From: Rhizobium sp. CSW-27
GTDB taxonomy: Bacteria; Pseudomonadota; Alphaproteobacteria; Rhizobiales; Rhizobiaceae
DNA: 64,000 nucleotides
Assembly (NCBI RefSeq): GCF_018760785.1
Contig: NZ_JAHHZO010000001.1
Span: forward strand, 310,001 to 374,000
Direction of reading: 5' to 3'
The position numbers were made by a program, and so were the translations under genes. The notes beneath the pieces were generated by a model. It was not told the origin of the DNA, searched no databases, and saw only the letters and a program-made list of their open reading frames with translations. Below, one piece after another: positions 18,560-27,593 of the stretch (positions within the stretch are counted from its first letter, which is position 1; every line of letters begins with the position of its first letter).

Positions 18560-19743
18560 TGTGTCACCCCCTCCACGGACAGACCGATCTCGCGCGCCAG
18601 CGCCACCAGGCGCTGCCCGGGCGCCCCGTCGGCGGGGAATGTCTTCAGCCCCGTGCGTAGCGCATCGGCCGCCTTCTCGTCCTGTCCCAGAACCTTATAG
18701 GAACGCACCAGCCGCAACCATCCCTCGATATTGCGGGGATCGTCCTGCAGCTTTGCCGCAAGGCTCGCCACCATGCCCTCGATCATCTGGGCGCGATCGC
18801 TCGCGCTCATCTCCTGCGCGGCCTCCACGTCGGCCGCATCCGGATTGCCGGGCACCTTGCCGGGTGCATCGCCGGCCTGCGGCGGAACGGATGGCCTTGC
18901 CAGCGGCGCGCCGCCGTTGCGGGCGATGTGGTCGTTGACCAGCGCCACCCATGGAGCTCCAGGCGGCGAATCGGCGGCCAGCGCCCTGAACCCGTCGAGC
19001 GCCGCCTGCCGGCGACCGGCCTGCTCGTCGGAGAGTGCCATATAGAAGCGGGCGCGCATATTGCTGCGGTCAAGCTCCACCGCCCGCGCGAAGGACTGGC
19101 GCGCGTCGGCGGTCACGATGCCCTCATTTGCGGCCACCAGCGTTTCGCCGAGGCCCGCCAGCCGCTCGGAGCTTTCGCCAACCAGCGCGATGGCCCGGCG
19201 ATAGGCCATTTCGGCATCGCCCAGCCGCTGGCTGCGGAAATAGATCGGCGCCAGCAGGTCCCAGCCGGCGCCATCCTCCGGATTGGCCGCCAGATGGCGT
19301 TCGGCCTTGGCCACCAGCAGCGCCATGTTGTTGCCGGGATTGGCAAGTCGCGCCTCCAGCGGCTGTGCCGGAAGACCGGGGCTGCCCAGAAGCACGTAGA
19401 GACAGAGGCCGACAAGCGGCAGACAGACAATGATCGAGAAGGTCGCCAGCCGGTGCCGTCCGGCCCCCTTCGAGCCTTCGTCGTGCCCTGTCCGCCTGGA
19501 TTTCTCCGCCAGCGCCAGAAGCCGGCGGCCGATCTCGGCGCGGGCATATTCGGCCTCTTCGATGCCGATCAGTCCCTGGTGCCGGTCCCGCTCCACCTCG
19601 CGCAGCTGGTCGCGATAGACGGCGGCCTCATCCTCATGGCCTTTCCGGCTTTCGGGAACAGGCCGCATCAGCGGCGCGATCAGAACCGCCGCCACCAGGG
19701 CCGTGAAACAAGCAAGGACGATCCATAAAACCATGAAGGCCAA
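18556..19743 (-). CDS. ccmI: Cytochrome c maturation protein CcmI/CycH
   Basis: This apocytochrome c chaperone presents the CxxCH segment to the haem lyase. It has 395 residues: an N-terminal membrane helix ([21 protein letters not shown]), a cytoplasmic loop with the typical [16 protein letters not shown] sequence, a second helix near 105-125, then a periplasmic TPR domain. It is the first gene of the ccmI-ccmE-ccmF-ccmH operon. The start could also be the Met three codons later. About 240 bases of non-coding DNA upstream should hold the promoter. Confidence 0.92.
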   Translation of the reverse strand: MAFMVLWIVLACFTALVAAVLIAPLMRPVPESRKGHEDEAAVYRDQLREVERDRHQGLIGIEEAEYARAEIGRRLLALAEKSRRTGHDEGSKGAGRHRLATFSIIVCLPLVGLCLYVLLGSPGLPAQPLEARLANPGNNMALLVAKAERHLAANPEDGAGWDLLAPIYFRSQRLGDAEMAYRRAIALVGESSERLAGLGETLVAANEGIVTADARQSFARAVELDRSNMRARFYMALSDEQAGRRQAALDGFRALAADSPPGAPWVALVNDHIARNGGAPLARPSVPPQAGDAPGKVPGNPDAADVEAAQEMSASDRAQMIEGMVASLAAKLQDDPRNIEGWLRLVRSYKVLGQDEKAADALRTGLKTFPADGAPGQRLVALAREIGLSVEGVTQ

Positions 19744-19985
19744 TTACTTCAAGCTGGCCCTCATTCCAATCGGAAGCCGGGCAATGACACGAATTTGAGG
19801 CATCTGGCCGCAATCTCTGGCGCCACCTATGCCGGCCGAGTGTGCGTGTGGCCTTGATTTGCGTCAACCCGAAGCCGGCACTTGCGGCACCACACCGCAT
19901 CGCGGCCGCCGCATGCTCCTGCCCGGCCCCGACACAGCGCGGGATCACGTCCTTTCCGGCCAAAGCCGGGGCCTGCTACGGGCCC

Positions 19986-20408
19986 TCAGGTCAGCGGCGT
20001 CCAGGAACCGTCCGCATTGCGACAGGCCGCGCCGCGCGCCTTCACCTGTCCGCTGTCGAGGTTCAGCGTGTGGGTGTACTGTCGGCAGTTCTGCGATCCC
20101 ACCTGATAGGGCGCCGCGGCCACCACCTCACCGCTCACGTCGTGCCCCTTCCACGCCACCGGCTGGCCCACGGCCGCCTGTTCGAGCGCCCGGTATTCCG
20201 CCTCCAGCGCCCGCTGCCGGTCACCCTTGCCGATTTCGGCGGGCACGCGGCCGACAATGCCGCCCTGCAGCGCTGCAATGTAATCGACGCCCGGCTTGCG
20301 ACTCGAAAACAGGCCGCCCGAACCGATCCCTCCGGAGGTCGCGCAGCCGGAGAGAACGCTCGCGGAAACCAGGGCGGACAGGACAAATCTGACAGGGCGC
20401 AACGGCAT
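19986..20408 (-). CDS. Surface antigen-type lipoprotein (17 kDa antigen-like domain)
   Basis: This is a probable outer-membrane lipoprotein of 140 residues. The N-terminus MPLRPVRFVLSALVSASVLSGC has a charged start, a hydrophobic core and the lipobox LSGC. The C-terminal segment with NCRQYTHTLNLDSGQVKARG and ACRNADGSW is the repeated motif of the RT0821/Lpp0805 surface-protein family. The start at 20408 is chosen to give the signal peptide directly. The function is unknown; such proteins are common in rhizobia. It stands between the ccm operon and feuQ, on the same strand as both. Confidence 0.75.
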   Translation of the reverse strand: MPLRPVRFVLSALVSASVLSGCATSGGIGSGGLFSSRKPGVDYIAALQGGIVGRVPAEIGKGDRQRALEAEYRALEQAAVGQPVAWKGHDVSGEVVAAAPYQVGSQNCRQYTHTLNLDSGQVKARGAACRNADGSWTPLT

Positions 20409-20589
20409 ACTTCTCCAACCAATGTCTTCAACCATCATCCCGGACGCGGCAGGCGCAGCCAGCCTTGCCGCGTTCCGCACCAGATCTTTTAGCCTTTTCG
20501 TGGGCGAGGTCGAGGCCGAAGCCGTGGCTCGGCCCGAATTCACCCGGCCTCGGCAGAGATATGTTCCCGCCGGCCTCGGAAATCCAGTG

Positions 20590-21987
20590 TCACGCGGCCT
20601 CCCGCGTCAGGCCGGGCAGCTTCAGGCGCGCCCGAAGCCCGCCATGCGTGCCGCGCGAAAGCTCCAGTTCGCCCTGATATTCGCGGGTGATCTCGCCGAC
20701 GATGGACAGGCCGAGCCCGGTGCCGGGCTTGCTTTCGTCCAGGCGGCGCCCACGCTTCAGCGCTTCCTTGATCTCGTCCGGCTCCAGTCCCGGCCCGTCA
20801 TCCTCCACGATGATCTCCACCCAGTGGCGGCGTGCGGAATCGGGGCCTTCCGGCGCCTCCGTCTCCTGGGCCGAAAGCCAGACCGCGCCTGCCGCATGAC
20901 GCGCGGCGTTTTCCAGAAGGTTGCCGACCGTCTCCTCGACATCCTGCTGTTCCATGGCGAGCGCGAGACCGGCCGGCGACACGGCAAGTTCGAAGCTGCG
21001 CTCCGGGTTCAGCCGCCGCATCACGCGCACCAGCCGCTCCAGCACCGGTTCCGCCTCGGTGCGCGCCAGCATCGATTCGCGCTGGGCGGCGATGCGGGCA
21101 CGGTTGAGATAGGATTGCACCTGCCCCTGCATGGCTTCCACCTGCGTGCGCACCACTTCGCCCTGCGCCTTTTCCAGAAGCCGCGCCTCGTTCAGCAGCA
21201 CCGCGATCGGCGTCTTCAGCGAATGGGCCAGATTTCCCACCTGCATGCGGGCCCGCTCGACGATGCGCCGGTTGCTGTCGATCAGCGCGTTCATCTCCAC
21301 CGTCAGCGATTGCACCTCGCGCGGAAATTCGCCCTCCAGCCGCTCCACCTCGCCGCGCCGCACCTTTTCCAGGGCGCGGCGCGCCTCGTCGAGCGGCCTG
21401 AGGCCGAAGAGAATGGCAAGCCCGTTCACCACGAGGCTGAGCACCCCGAAGATCACCAGCGCGATGTAAAGGTTGCGGGTAAAGGCGTGAATATCCTCCT
21501 GCACCACGTTCAGGTTGCCGGACACGCGAAAGCGTGCCGCGCGCCCGTCGGCATCCAGAACCACCTCCGTCTCGGCCACCAGCACGTGGTTTCCATAGGC
21601 GTCGGTCGCCGGATAGAAGCGCTCGTAGCGGTTGTTGAAGGGAACGTTGAGGATCGAGGGCACCTGGATGTTCGAGGTGCCGAGCGAGGAGGAGGAAAGC
21701 GGTGTGGCGGCAAAGGTGCCGAGCGGCTCGACGATCCAGTACCAGCCGGTTTCCGGCTGCGAGAAGCGCAGGTCTCCGAGCTGCGGATTGCCGGCCAGGC
21801 TGTTGTCCTCGCCGATGGTGATCGAGTTGATCACGTTGTAGAGCTGGGCGCGCAAGAGGTCGGTGAAGGCGCGCTCGGCCGATTTGGCATAGAGCGCCGA
21901 GATCACCAGGGCAATCGCCACCAGGGCGAGCGCCGACCACGCCGTCGCAAGAGCCAGGACGCGGGCGGTGACCGACCTAACGTACAT
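20590..21987 (-). CDS. feuQ: Sensor histidine kinase FeuQ
   Basis: This inner-membrane kinase has 465 residues. A first membrane helix (about 8-32) and a second (about 165-190) flank a periplasmic domain of about 130 residues. HAMP and HisKA follow, with NLAHSLKTPIAVLLNEA (phospho-acceptor His about 255), then HATPase with NLLENAARHA, DDGPGL and GTGLGLSIVGEI. The start overlaps the feuP stop by 11 bases. In R. leguminosarum feuPQ lies beside cycHJKL and is needed for iron uptake. In S. meliloti the pair controls cyclic glucan export (established knowledge). Position next to ccmIEFH supports the name. Confidence 0.82.
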   Translation of the reverse strand: MYVRSVTARVLALATAWSALALVAIALVISALYAKSAERAFTDLLRAQLYNVINSITIGEDNSLAGNPQLGDLRFSQPETGWYWIVEPLGTFAATPLSSSSLGTSNIQVPSILNVPFNNRYERFYPATDAYGNHVLVAETEVVLDADGRAARFRVSGNLNVVQEDIHAFTRNLYIALVIFGVLSLVVNGLAILFGLRPLDEARRALEKVRRGEVERLEGEFPREVQSLTVEMNALIDSNRRIVERARMQVGNLAHSLKTPIAVLLNEARLLEKAQGEVVRTQVEAMQGQVQSYLNRARIAAQRESMLARTEAEPVLERLVRVMRRLNPERSFELAVSPAGLALAMEQQDVEETVGNLLENAARHAAGAVWLSAQETEAPEGPDSARRHWVEIIVEDDGPGLEPDEIKEALKRGRRLDESKPGTGLGLSIVGEITREYQGELELSRGTHGGLRARLKLPGLTREAA

Positions 21988-22648
21988 CGGAAGGAGCTTG
22001 CATGCGGTAGCCGAGGCCGCGCACCGTCTCGATCAGGTCCACCCCGATCTTCTTGCGCAGGCGCCCGACGAACACCTCGATGGTGTTGGAATCGCGATCG
22101 AAGTCCTGGTCGTACATGTGTTCGATGAGTTCTGTGCGCGACACCACCTGCCCCATGTGGTGCATGAGATAGGAGAGAAGGCGGAACTCGTGCGAGGTGA
22201 GTTTCAGCGCCGTGCCGTTGACGGTCGCCTTGGAGGCCTTGGTGTCGAGCTTCACCGGGCCGCAGACGATTTCCGAGGAGGGATGGCCGGCGGCGCGGCG
22301 GATCAGCGCCCTGACACGCGCCAGAACCTCTTCCACATGGAAGGGCTTGGCGACGTAATCGTCGGCGCCCGCATCGATGCCCGCCACCTTGTCGCTCCAG
22401 CGGTCGCGGGCCGTCAGCATCAGGACCGGCATGCCCTTGCCTGCCGCGCGCCATTTCTCCACCACGGTGATGCCGTCCATTTCCGGCAGGCCGATATCGA
22501 GAATCACCGCGTCATAGGGTTCGGTCTCGCCGAGATAATGCCCTTCCTCGCCATCGAAGGCCTGGTCCACCACATAGCCCGCCTCCTTCAGCGCGTCGGC
22601 CAGCTGGCGGTTGAGGTTTTCATCGTCTTCGACCACGAGAATGCGCAT
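21977..22648 (-). CDS. feuP: Response regulator FeuP (OmpR family)
   Basis: The protein has 223 residues: a receiver domain with DD at 8-9, phospho-acceptor Asp51 (AVILDIGLPEMDG) and Lys in DDYVAKPF, then an OmpR-type winged helix ending FVGRLRKKIGVDLIETVRGLGYRM. It is the first gene of the feuPQ pair. The start MRILVVEDDE at 22648 is unambiguous. A small secreted protein gene lies 48 bases upstream on the same strand and may be co-transcribed. Confidence 0.85.
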   Translation of the reverse strand: MRILVVEDDENLNRQLADALKEAGYVVDQAFDGEEGHYLGETEPYDAVILDIGLPEMDGITVVEKWRAAGKGMPVLMLTARDRWSDKVAGIDAGADDYVAKPFHVEEVLARVRALIRRAAGHPSSEIVCGPVKLDTKASKATVNGTALKLTSHEFRLLSYLMHHMGQVVSRTELIEHMYDQDFDRDSNTIEVFVGRLRKKIGVDLIETVRGLGYRMQAPSDVR

Positions 22649-22696
22649 GGTGACCCTTCGGAATGGCGTGCTGCAGAATGCGTCGGAAGGCTTCTA

Positions 22697-22951
22697 CTAC
22701 ATCGGCACCCGGACCGTCACCTTGCGCGGCCGCTCGCCGCTGCCCTGCACCAGCACGGTAACGACGCAGCTGCGCCCGTCGCTGGAAGGCTGGGCCGAGA
22801 GCAGTTGTCCGCCCGTGTCGCGCACCACCTTGGTCGCCGCATCGCCGCAATCACCTGCCACCAGAACGAGATAATCGCGCGCAGTCGCTTGCCCGGCAAG
22901 AAGGGTAAAGAGCGCCGCGGCCATCGTCGCGATCATTCTGTTTGCTGCCAT
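22697..22951 (-). CDS. Small secreted hypothetical protein upstream of feuP
   Basis: The 84-residue product starts MAANRMIATMAAALFTLLAGQATARDY, a clear Sec signal peptide with cleavage expected after ATA. The mature part is about 60 residues with two cysteines (DCGDAA and RSCVVTV) that could form a disulfide. I do not recognise the fold. Adjacency to feuPQ suggests it could modulate the FeuQ sensor, as small periplasmic inhibitors do in the S. meliloti FeuPQ system, but this is inferred from position and export only. Confidence 0.6.
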   Translation of the reverse strand: MAANRMIATMAAALFTLLAGQATARDYLVLVAGDCGDAATKVVRDTGGQLLSAQPSSDGRSCVVTVLVQGSGERPRKVTVRVPM

Positions 22952-23019
22952 GACTACAACTTCCACTCACAGTGACGCACGGGTTCCAGAGCGAACCACT
23001 GGGGGAATTATTTAGCAAA

Positions 23020-23057
23020 GGCGGCTGAATGGCAAATGAATGCGCCGTTCAGCCGCC
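23020..23057 (-). terminator. Candidate terminator at the end of the GTA operon
   Basis: TTCAGCCGCC (23048-23057) and GGCGGCTGAA (23020-23029) give a perfect 10-bp stem with an 18-base loop. On the minus strand it is followed by TTTGCTAAATAATT. It lies 22 bases after the last GTA-cluster gene. The T-run is short, so termination may be partial. Confidence 0.5.
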
Positions 23058-23078
23058 ATTCCATGCCACGGCTGGGGA

Positions 23079-23294
23079 TTAATTCGAGGTAATGCTGGTC
23101 TTGGCCGCCAGGCGGCCGTAGACGGAGAGAACGCCGCCGACGGCGCCCGCCAGGGTGGTTGCCGCCTCCGCGAGATCCCCCTCGGCCAGAGGCGAGCCCT
23201 GCTGGCCGGTGGCCTGCAGCAGCGCGGCGAGGAGGGCGATCACGCCTCCCCAGATGGTCTTGGACAGGTACCAGGGCTTCGCATTATCCATCAT
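23079..23294 (-). CDS. Holin-like small membrane protein, last gene of the GTA cluster
   Basis: The 71-residue protein has two hydrophobic segments, TIWGGVIALLAALLQ (about 11-25) and a glycine-rich ATTLAGAVGGVLSVYG (about 45-61), followed by RLAAKTSI. The YGR(x)xAK ending is common in small phage holins. The start codon overlaps the stop of the TIM-barrel gene by four bases, so it is translationally coupled to the structural genes. A holin would let the GH19 enzyme at 37913-38560 reach the cell wall and release particles. The role is inferred from size, topology and position. Confidence 0.6.
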   Translation of the reverse strand: MMDNAKPWYLSKTIWGGVIALLAALLQATGQQGSPLAEGDLAEAATTLAGAVGGVLSVYGRLAAKTSITSN

Positions 23295-26200
23295 GCATCT
23301 CCTTGTCGGTTGAGAACGATATCCGTGATGAGAGGAATGCCGAGCGGCACGGCCCGCCCCAGTTGACGCAGCCGCAGGCGAAAGCCCGCCTGTTCGGCGC
23401 CAAAGTCGTCAAGCTCGCTTGCAAGGGGATAGAGGGCGAGCGGCGCGCTCACCTCGATCAGCCGCCGCACCGTCTCGCCGGCGAGGATCTCCAGCCGGTA
23501 ACGCTCTTCCGGCTCGTCGAGCGCGATGTCGGAGGCCTCCCAGTCATCGGCATCGATGCGCCCCCGCCGCACCCAGCGGAAGGTGACGCCGTCGCCGCCG
23601 CGCACCGCGCGGAGATGCCCCGGCGAAAGCGGCGTCTCGGCCCTCGTGCCGCCGGCAAAGGCGAAGGGCCCCGCCTGTCCGCCACCGCTGCCCAGCGCCT
23701 CGGCCAGCCAGTTCAGCACCATGCCGCGCTCGGAGGCGGCAAGCCCCAGCGGCGGCACCGCGCCGTTCAGCACCACCGCCGGCGCGCCGGCTGCGGCACC
23801 TGCGGCCATGGCATCCTCCGTGCCGGCCAGGCCGCGCAGCAAGCGGCCAAGCCGCCAGTGGCCGGGCGCGGTCTCCTCGGCCTGCGCAAACCCCAGCACC
23901 TCCCAGGCGCCGCTGGCGCAAAGCACCGCCAGCCGGTTTTCGCCGTTCAGCACTGCCGTCTCCCCCGCCGAGGCAAGGCCATCGAAGGCAAGGTCAAGCT
24001 CCAGCACGCCGTGCCGGTCGAAGCGCCCGGAAAAGCCGGGCGAAAGCGCGGCCGTCAGCACGCCGGTCTGGGCCGGCCGGTCAAGCGTCACCCGGCTGCG
24101 ATAGCCTTCCGTGGTCGCCGAGGAGGAGATCAGCACCCGCCGCCAGGGTTTGGCATAGAGCGCGATACGGGCAAAGCTCTCCGCCTCGCCCGCCTCGAAA
24201 CGCGGCAGGTCGAGGAAATGCAGCACGGGGGCGAAGGCGGCGGAGGCGGCGTTTCCGTTCGCGCGCGCCGCCGTCGTTGCAGCCGTGGTCAGAAGTGCCG
24301 CCGGCTCGTGACGGCGCGCCTCGATGCGACGCACCGTCCCCTCCTCGATGCGCGTCACCAGATAGATGCCGTCCGGTCCGTCGGCGATACGGATGGCATC
24401 GCCCGGCACCGGCGCGATCTCGGCGGGCGAAAGCGGCAGGCTCAGCATGCGCCGTGACAGGTGGTTGTCGCGCAGCAGGTGCTCGGCTGCTGCCTGCGCC
24501 GTTTCCTCGGCAAGTGCCGCCACCAGGTCGGCGCTCAGGATGCGGCTGCCGGCGCCGGGAATGCGGCGGGAGCGGACGCTTGCCTGCTCGTAGTCGAGGG
24601 CCGGATTGACAAAGCCCAGCACCACCTCGGCGGCAAAATCGCTGTCATGGCCGCGCGTCTCGCTCCAGGCCGCCTCCTCGTCACGCTCGGCCAGCACCGC
24701 GATCACCTGCGGCGGCAGGCTGACGCGGCTGCGGGAGCGCAAGCGCAGGCCGGATGGCTCCTCCAGCACGTCGAGAAGGAAGGTTTCCGCAAGCGGCTCG
24801 ATCAGCGCCCGCGCCGAACTCGTCTCCCCCTGCACATAGCCGGTCAGGTCGCCGCTCACCTGCGACACGTCGAAGCCGGAAAAGCCGTGATCGCGCAGAA
24901 TGGCGGCAATCGCATCGGCAAGCGTCGTGGCGCCCAGCCGGCCGTTCAGCCAGTGGCCGGTCGTCCAGTTGGCGCCATCGCTCCAGGCATCGGTATCATT
25001 GGGAAAGGCGGGATAGGGCCGTGCATCCCAGCACCAGAGGAAGATGTGGTCAGGATCCACCATGCCCGCCGGCGCGCCGTGCCCCTGCCACCAGCCGTGA
25101 TGCGCCTCGAGCGCGCGTCGCTGCATGCTGTCGGAACGTGCGCCGCTGGAAAAATGCGGGCGACCGCTTTCGGTGGATTTGGCATCGAGGAACAGGTTCG
25201 GCTGGTTCGCCGCCTTGTCGATGGCCGAGCAGCCGAGTTCGGTGAACCAGATCGGCTTCGAACCGGGCAGCCAGGCCGTCGGCACCGTACGCTCCGCGCC
25301 GCCCACCCGCTCGTAATGGCGATTGCTCCACCAGCCGGCAAGATCCTTGAAGCGGAAGATCCAGGGCTTGCCCGCCAGACCGTCGGTGATCGGCGTGCGC
25401 CGGCGCGCCTTGCGGGCCGCGTCATCGGCATAGAACCAGTCGAAGCCCTCGCCGCCGGCAATGCCCGCGACAAGCGCCGCCGGATCGTCGCAAAGGCGCG
25501 CCCCGTCCGGATTGGCCGCACCGAGATCGTCGTCGCGCCAGTCGGAGAGCGGCATGTAGTTGTCGATGCCGACCGCATCGATGCCGGCGGATGCCCACAG
25601 CGCGTCGAGCGGGAAATAGACATCGCCCGACCCGTCCTGAGGCTGGTAGCCGAAATACTCGCTCCAGTCGGCGGCATAGGTCAGCTTGGTCGCAGCCCCC
25701 AGTCGGGTGCGCACGTCGCCCGCCAGTTGCACCAGCTGTTCGACCCCCGGAAAGCGTCCCGCCTCGCCGCGCACCCGCGTCAGCCCCACCAGTTCGGAGG
25801 CGAGGATCATGCCGTCGACGCCCCCCGCCTGAAGCGCGAGGTCGGCATAATGCAGCACCATGCGCCGCAGCCCGTCCGTCCGGTTGAAGAAGGCTTCCAC
25901 CTGCGTGCGGGCCGTGACCGTCCCGTCCGGCGAGCCCGCACGCTCCGGCGCCGGATGGCAGGTGATGCGGCCGCGCCAGGGATGGGCGGCCTGCTCCGCG
26001 CCGCCATAGGGGTCCGGCAGGCCGTTTCCGGCCGCAATGTCCATCATCACGAAGGGGTAGAGATAGACCTTCAGGCCGCGCGCCTTGAGATCGGCGATCG
26101 CCTGCAGCACGCTGAGATCGGCAGGCGTGCCGCCATAGGCCGGCGCGCCATCGCTCTGGCTGACGAGATGGGCCGCGTCGCGGCCCAGGCCGGCCACCTG

Positions 26201-27103
26201 CCAGTCCATCGAAAGTCCCGACCGCGCCGCCACCTCCACGCCCGGCAGGATGCGGCAGTCGCCGGCCCTCAGATCGGTGCCGAACCAGCTGACCACCAGC
26301 GCCACGCTTTGCAGGTTCGGGCACACCGCCTGCAATTCGTCGAGCGAGGCCTGCCAGTCGGTTGCGGCCTGCAGCGTGTGGCGGTTCAGCAGACGGGCGG
26401 TGCCGGTGCCGTCCTGCTCGCTCACCGGCACGGTGGCATAGCCGAATTCGGTGGCGCCCGGAATGATGGTAACCGCCCGCACCTGGCTCTCCAGCTGCCC
26501 GACCGGGCGCAGCACCTCGAACTGCAGCAGCGGAATGCGATTGCCGAAACTGTCGATCGGCAGCCGCTCGAACACCACATAGGCAAGGCCGCGATAGGCG
26601 GGAGCGTTGCCCGCCCCCTGTTTCGCCTCGATCAGCGGGTCCGGCAGCTGGTCCTCGCTGCCCCGGTAAAGGCGCATCTCGAGGGTCGTCAGGTCCAGTT
26701 CCCGCCCGTCCGCCCAGACGCGCCGCACATGCGCGATCTCGCCCTCGCACAGCCCGACGGCAAGATTGGCATAATAGCTGAAGTTTTCCACGCGGGTGCT
26801 GCCGCCGCTCGCCTTGCCGCCCTGGCGCTCCACGGTCACCTCCTCCTCGAAGCGCGTCGCCCAGATCAGCGTGCCGGCAATGCGCGCCGTGCCATAGACA
26901 CGGGCAATCGGCGCGCCTTCATCGGCACCGGGCACGCGGGCGGTCGAAAGCCTTGTGCCGGTCACCGTGCTGGTACCCGCGATCAGCGCCTTGTCGAGCG
27001 CCGCGCCGGCAAGCCCGCCGGCCGCCCGCCCCAGCATCGCGCCGACAGGCCCGAGCACCGAACCGAGGGCTGCCCCGGCCGCCTGGAAAAGAAGTGTCGC
27101 CAT
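23291..27103 (-). CDS. GTA TIM-barrel-like tail hub/host-specificity protein (gp15 homologue)
   Basis: The very large protein (1270 residues) corresponds to RcGTA gp15, the baseplate/tail-tip megatron. The N-terminus is hydrophobic and Gly/Ala-rich (about 1-45), as in other tail hub proteins. A TIM-barrel glycoside-hydrolase-like domain lies at about 400-700, with VDGMILASELVGLTRVRG, YAADWSEYFGYQ and PIWFTELGCSAIDK. A phage-tail hub domain and a beta-rich C-terminal region follow. It is the largest gene of the window. It lies 49 bases downstream of the NlpC/P60 gene and overlaps the holin-like gene by four bases. The barrel may bind or trim cell-surface glycan during adsorption. Confidence 0.9.
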   Translation of the reverse strand: MATLLFQAAGAALGSVLGPVGAMLGRAAGGLAGAALDKALIAGTSTVTGTRLSTARVPGADEGAPIARVYGTARIAGTLIWATRFEEEVTVERQGGKASGGSTRVENFSYYANLAVGLCEGEIAHVRRVWADGRELDLTTLEMRLYRGSEDQLPDPLIEAKQGAGNAPAYRGLAYVVFERLPIDSFGNRIPLLQFEVLRPVGQLESQVRAVTIIPGATEFGYATVPVSEQDGTGTARLLNRHTLQAATDWQASLDELQAVCPNLQSVALVVSWFGTDLRAGDCRILPGVEVAARSGLSMDWQVAGLGRDAAHLVSQSDGAPAYGGTPADLSVLQAIADLKARGLKVYLYPFVMMDIAAGNGLPDPYGGAEQAAHPWRGRITCHPAPERAGSPDGTVTARTQVEAFFNRTDGLRRMVLHYADLALQAGGVDGMILASELVGLTRVRGEAGRFPGVEQLVQLAGDVRTRLGAATKLTYAADWSEYFGYQPQDGSGDVYFPLDALWASAGIDAVGIDNYMPLSDWRDDDLGAANPDGARLCDDPAALVAGIAGGEGFDWFYADDAARKARRRTPITDGLAGKPWIFRFKDLAGWWSNRHYERVGGAERTVPTAWLPGSKPIWFTELGCSAIDKAANQPNLFLDAKSTESGRPHFSSGARSDSMQRRALEAHHGWWQGHGAPAGMVDPDHIFLWCWDARPYPAFPNDTDAWSDGANWTTGHWLNGRLGATTLADAIAAILRDHGFSGFDVSQVSGDLTGYVQGETSSARALIEPLAETFLLDVLEEPSGLRLRSRSRVSLPPQVIAVLAERDEEAAWSETRGHDSDFAAEVVLGFVNPALDYEQASVRSRRIPGAGSRILSADLVAALAEETAQAAAEHLLRDNHLSRRMLSLPLSPAEIAPVPGDAIRIADGPDGIYLVTRIEEGTVRRIEARRHEPAALLTTAATTAARANGNAASAAFAPVLHFLDLPRFEAGEAESFARIALYAKPWRRVLISSSATTEGYRSRVTLDRPAQTGVLTAALSPGFSGRFDRHGVLELDLAFDGLASAGETAVLNGENRLAVLCASGAWEVLGFAQAEETAPGHWRLGRLLRGLAGTEDAMAAGAAAGAPAVVLNGAVPPLGLAASERGMVLNWLAEALGSGGGQAGPFAFAGGTRAETPLSPGHLRAVRGGDGVTFRWVRRGRIDADDWEASDIALDEPEERYRLEILAGETVRRLIEVSAPLALYPLASELDDFGAEQAGFRLRLRQLGRAVPLGIPLITDIVLNRQGDA

Positions 27104-27152
27104 GGAGGGAAAGCCTCGTTCAGGATGCCATCAGGAGGATGGCAGGAAAGCC

Positions 27153-27593
27153 TCAGGGAAAGCGATGAACGGCGACGATGCGCCGCCGCCAGGCCGGCAC
27201 CAGGGCCGAGCGCGTCACGGCCTGCTGTTCATAGGCATGGATGAAATGGCCGGCATCGCACAGAACACCGGCATGCTTGGCGGCACAGCCGGCCCGCCAG
27301 CGAAACAGCAGCACATCGCCGGGTGCGGCGTCAGCCAGCGGCAGCGGCGGCCCGAACAGACGAAGCCCGGCATCCAGCAGCCGCTCCTCGCCGGAACGTT
27401 CCGCCCAGTCCGGTGCATAGGGCGGAACGGCTTCCGGCTCGGCCCCGTAAAGCTCCCGCCAGATGCCACGGATCAGGCCGATGCAGTCGCAGCCCACGCC
27501 GCGCGTCGCGCCCTGATGGCGATAGGGCGTGCCGATGAAGCCTGCGGCAATCGAAAGGACCGCAGCGCCCCGGCAGTCAGCGATGGCGCTCAT
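27153..27593 (-). CDS. GTA NlpC/P60 cell-wall peptidase (gp14 homologue)
   Basis: The 146-residue protein has a NlpC/P60-type fold. RGVGCDCIGLIRGI holds the probable catalytic Cys37, and AAKHAGVLCD the catalytic His107. GDVLLFRW before the histidine is a family landmark. In RcGTA the equivalent protein is a tail component thought to cut peptidoglycan as the particle injects DNA. The start overlaps the stop of the DUF2163 gene by four bases. Confidence 0.9.
   Translation of the reverse strand: MSAIADCRGAAVLSIAAGFIGTPYRHQGATRGVGCDCIGLIRGIWRELYGAEPEAVPPYAPDWAERSGEERLLDAGLRLFGPPLPLADAAPGDVLLFRWRAGCAAKHAGVLCDAGHFIHAYEQQAVTRSALVPAWRRRIVAVHRFP

Noticed and set aside
24461..27244. Open frame of 927 codons antisense to the GTA hub gene
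   Set aside because: Repeated Arg/Gly/His-rich composition expected from a high-GC antisense frame; the opposite strand encodes the conserved hub protein.
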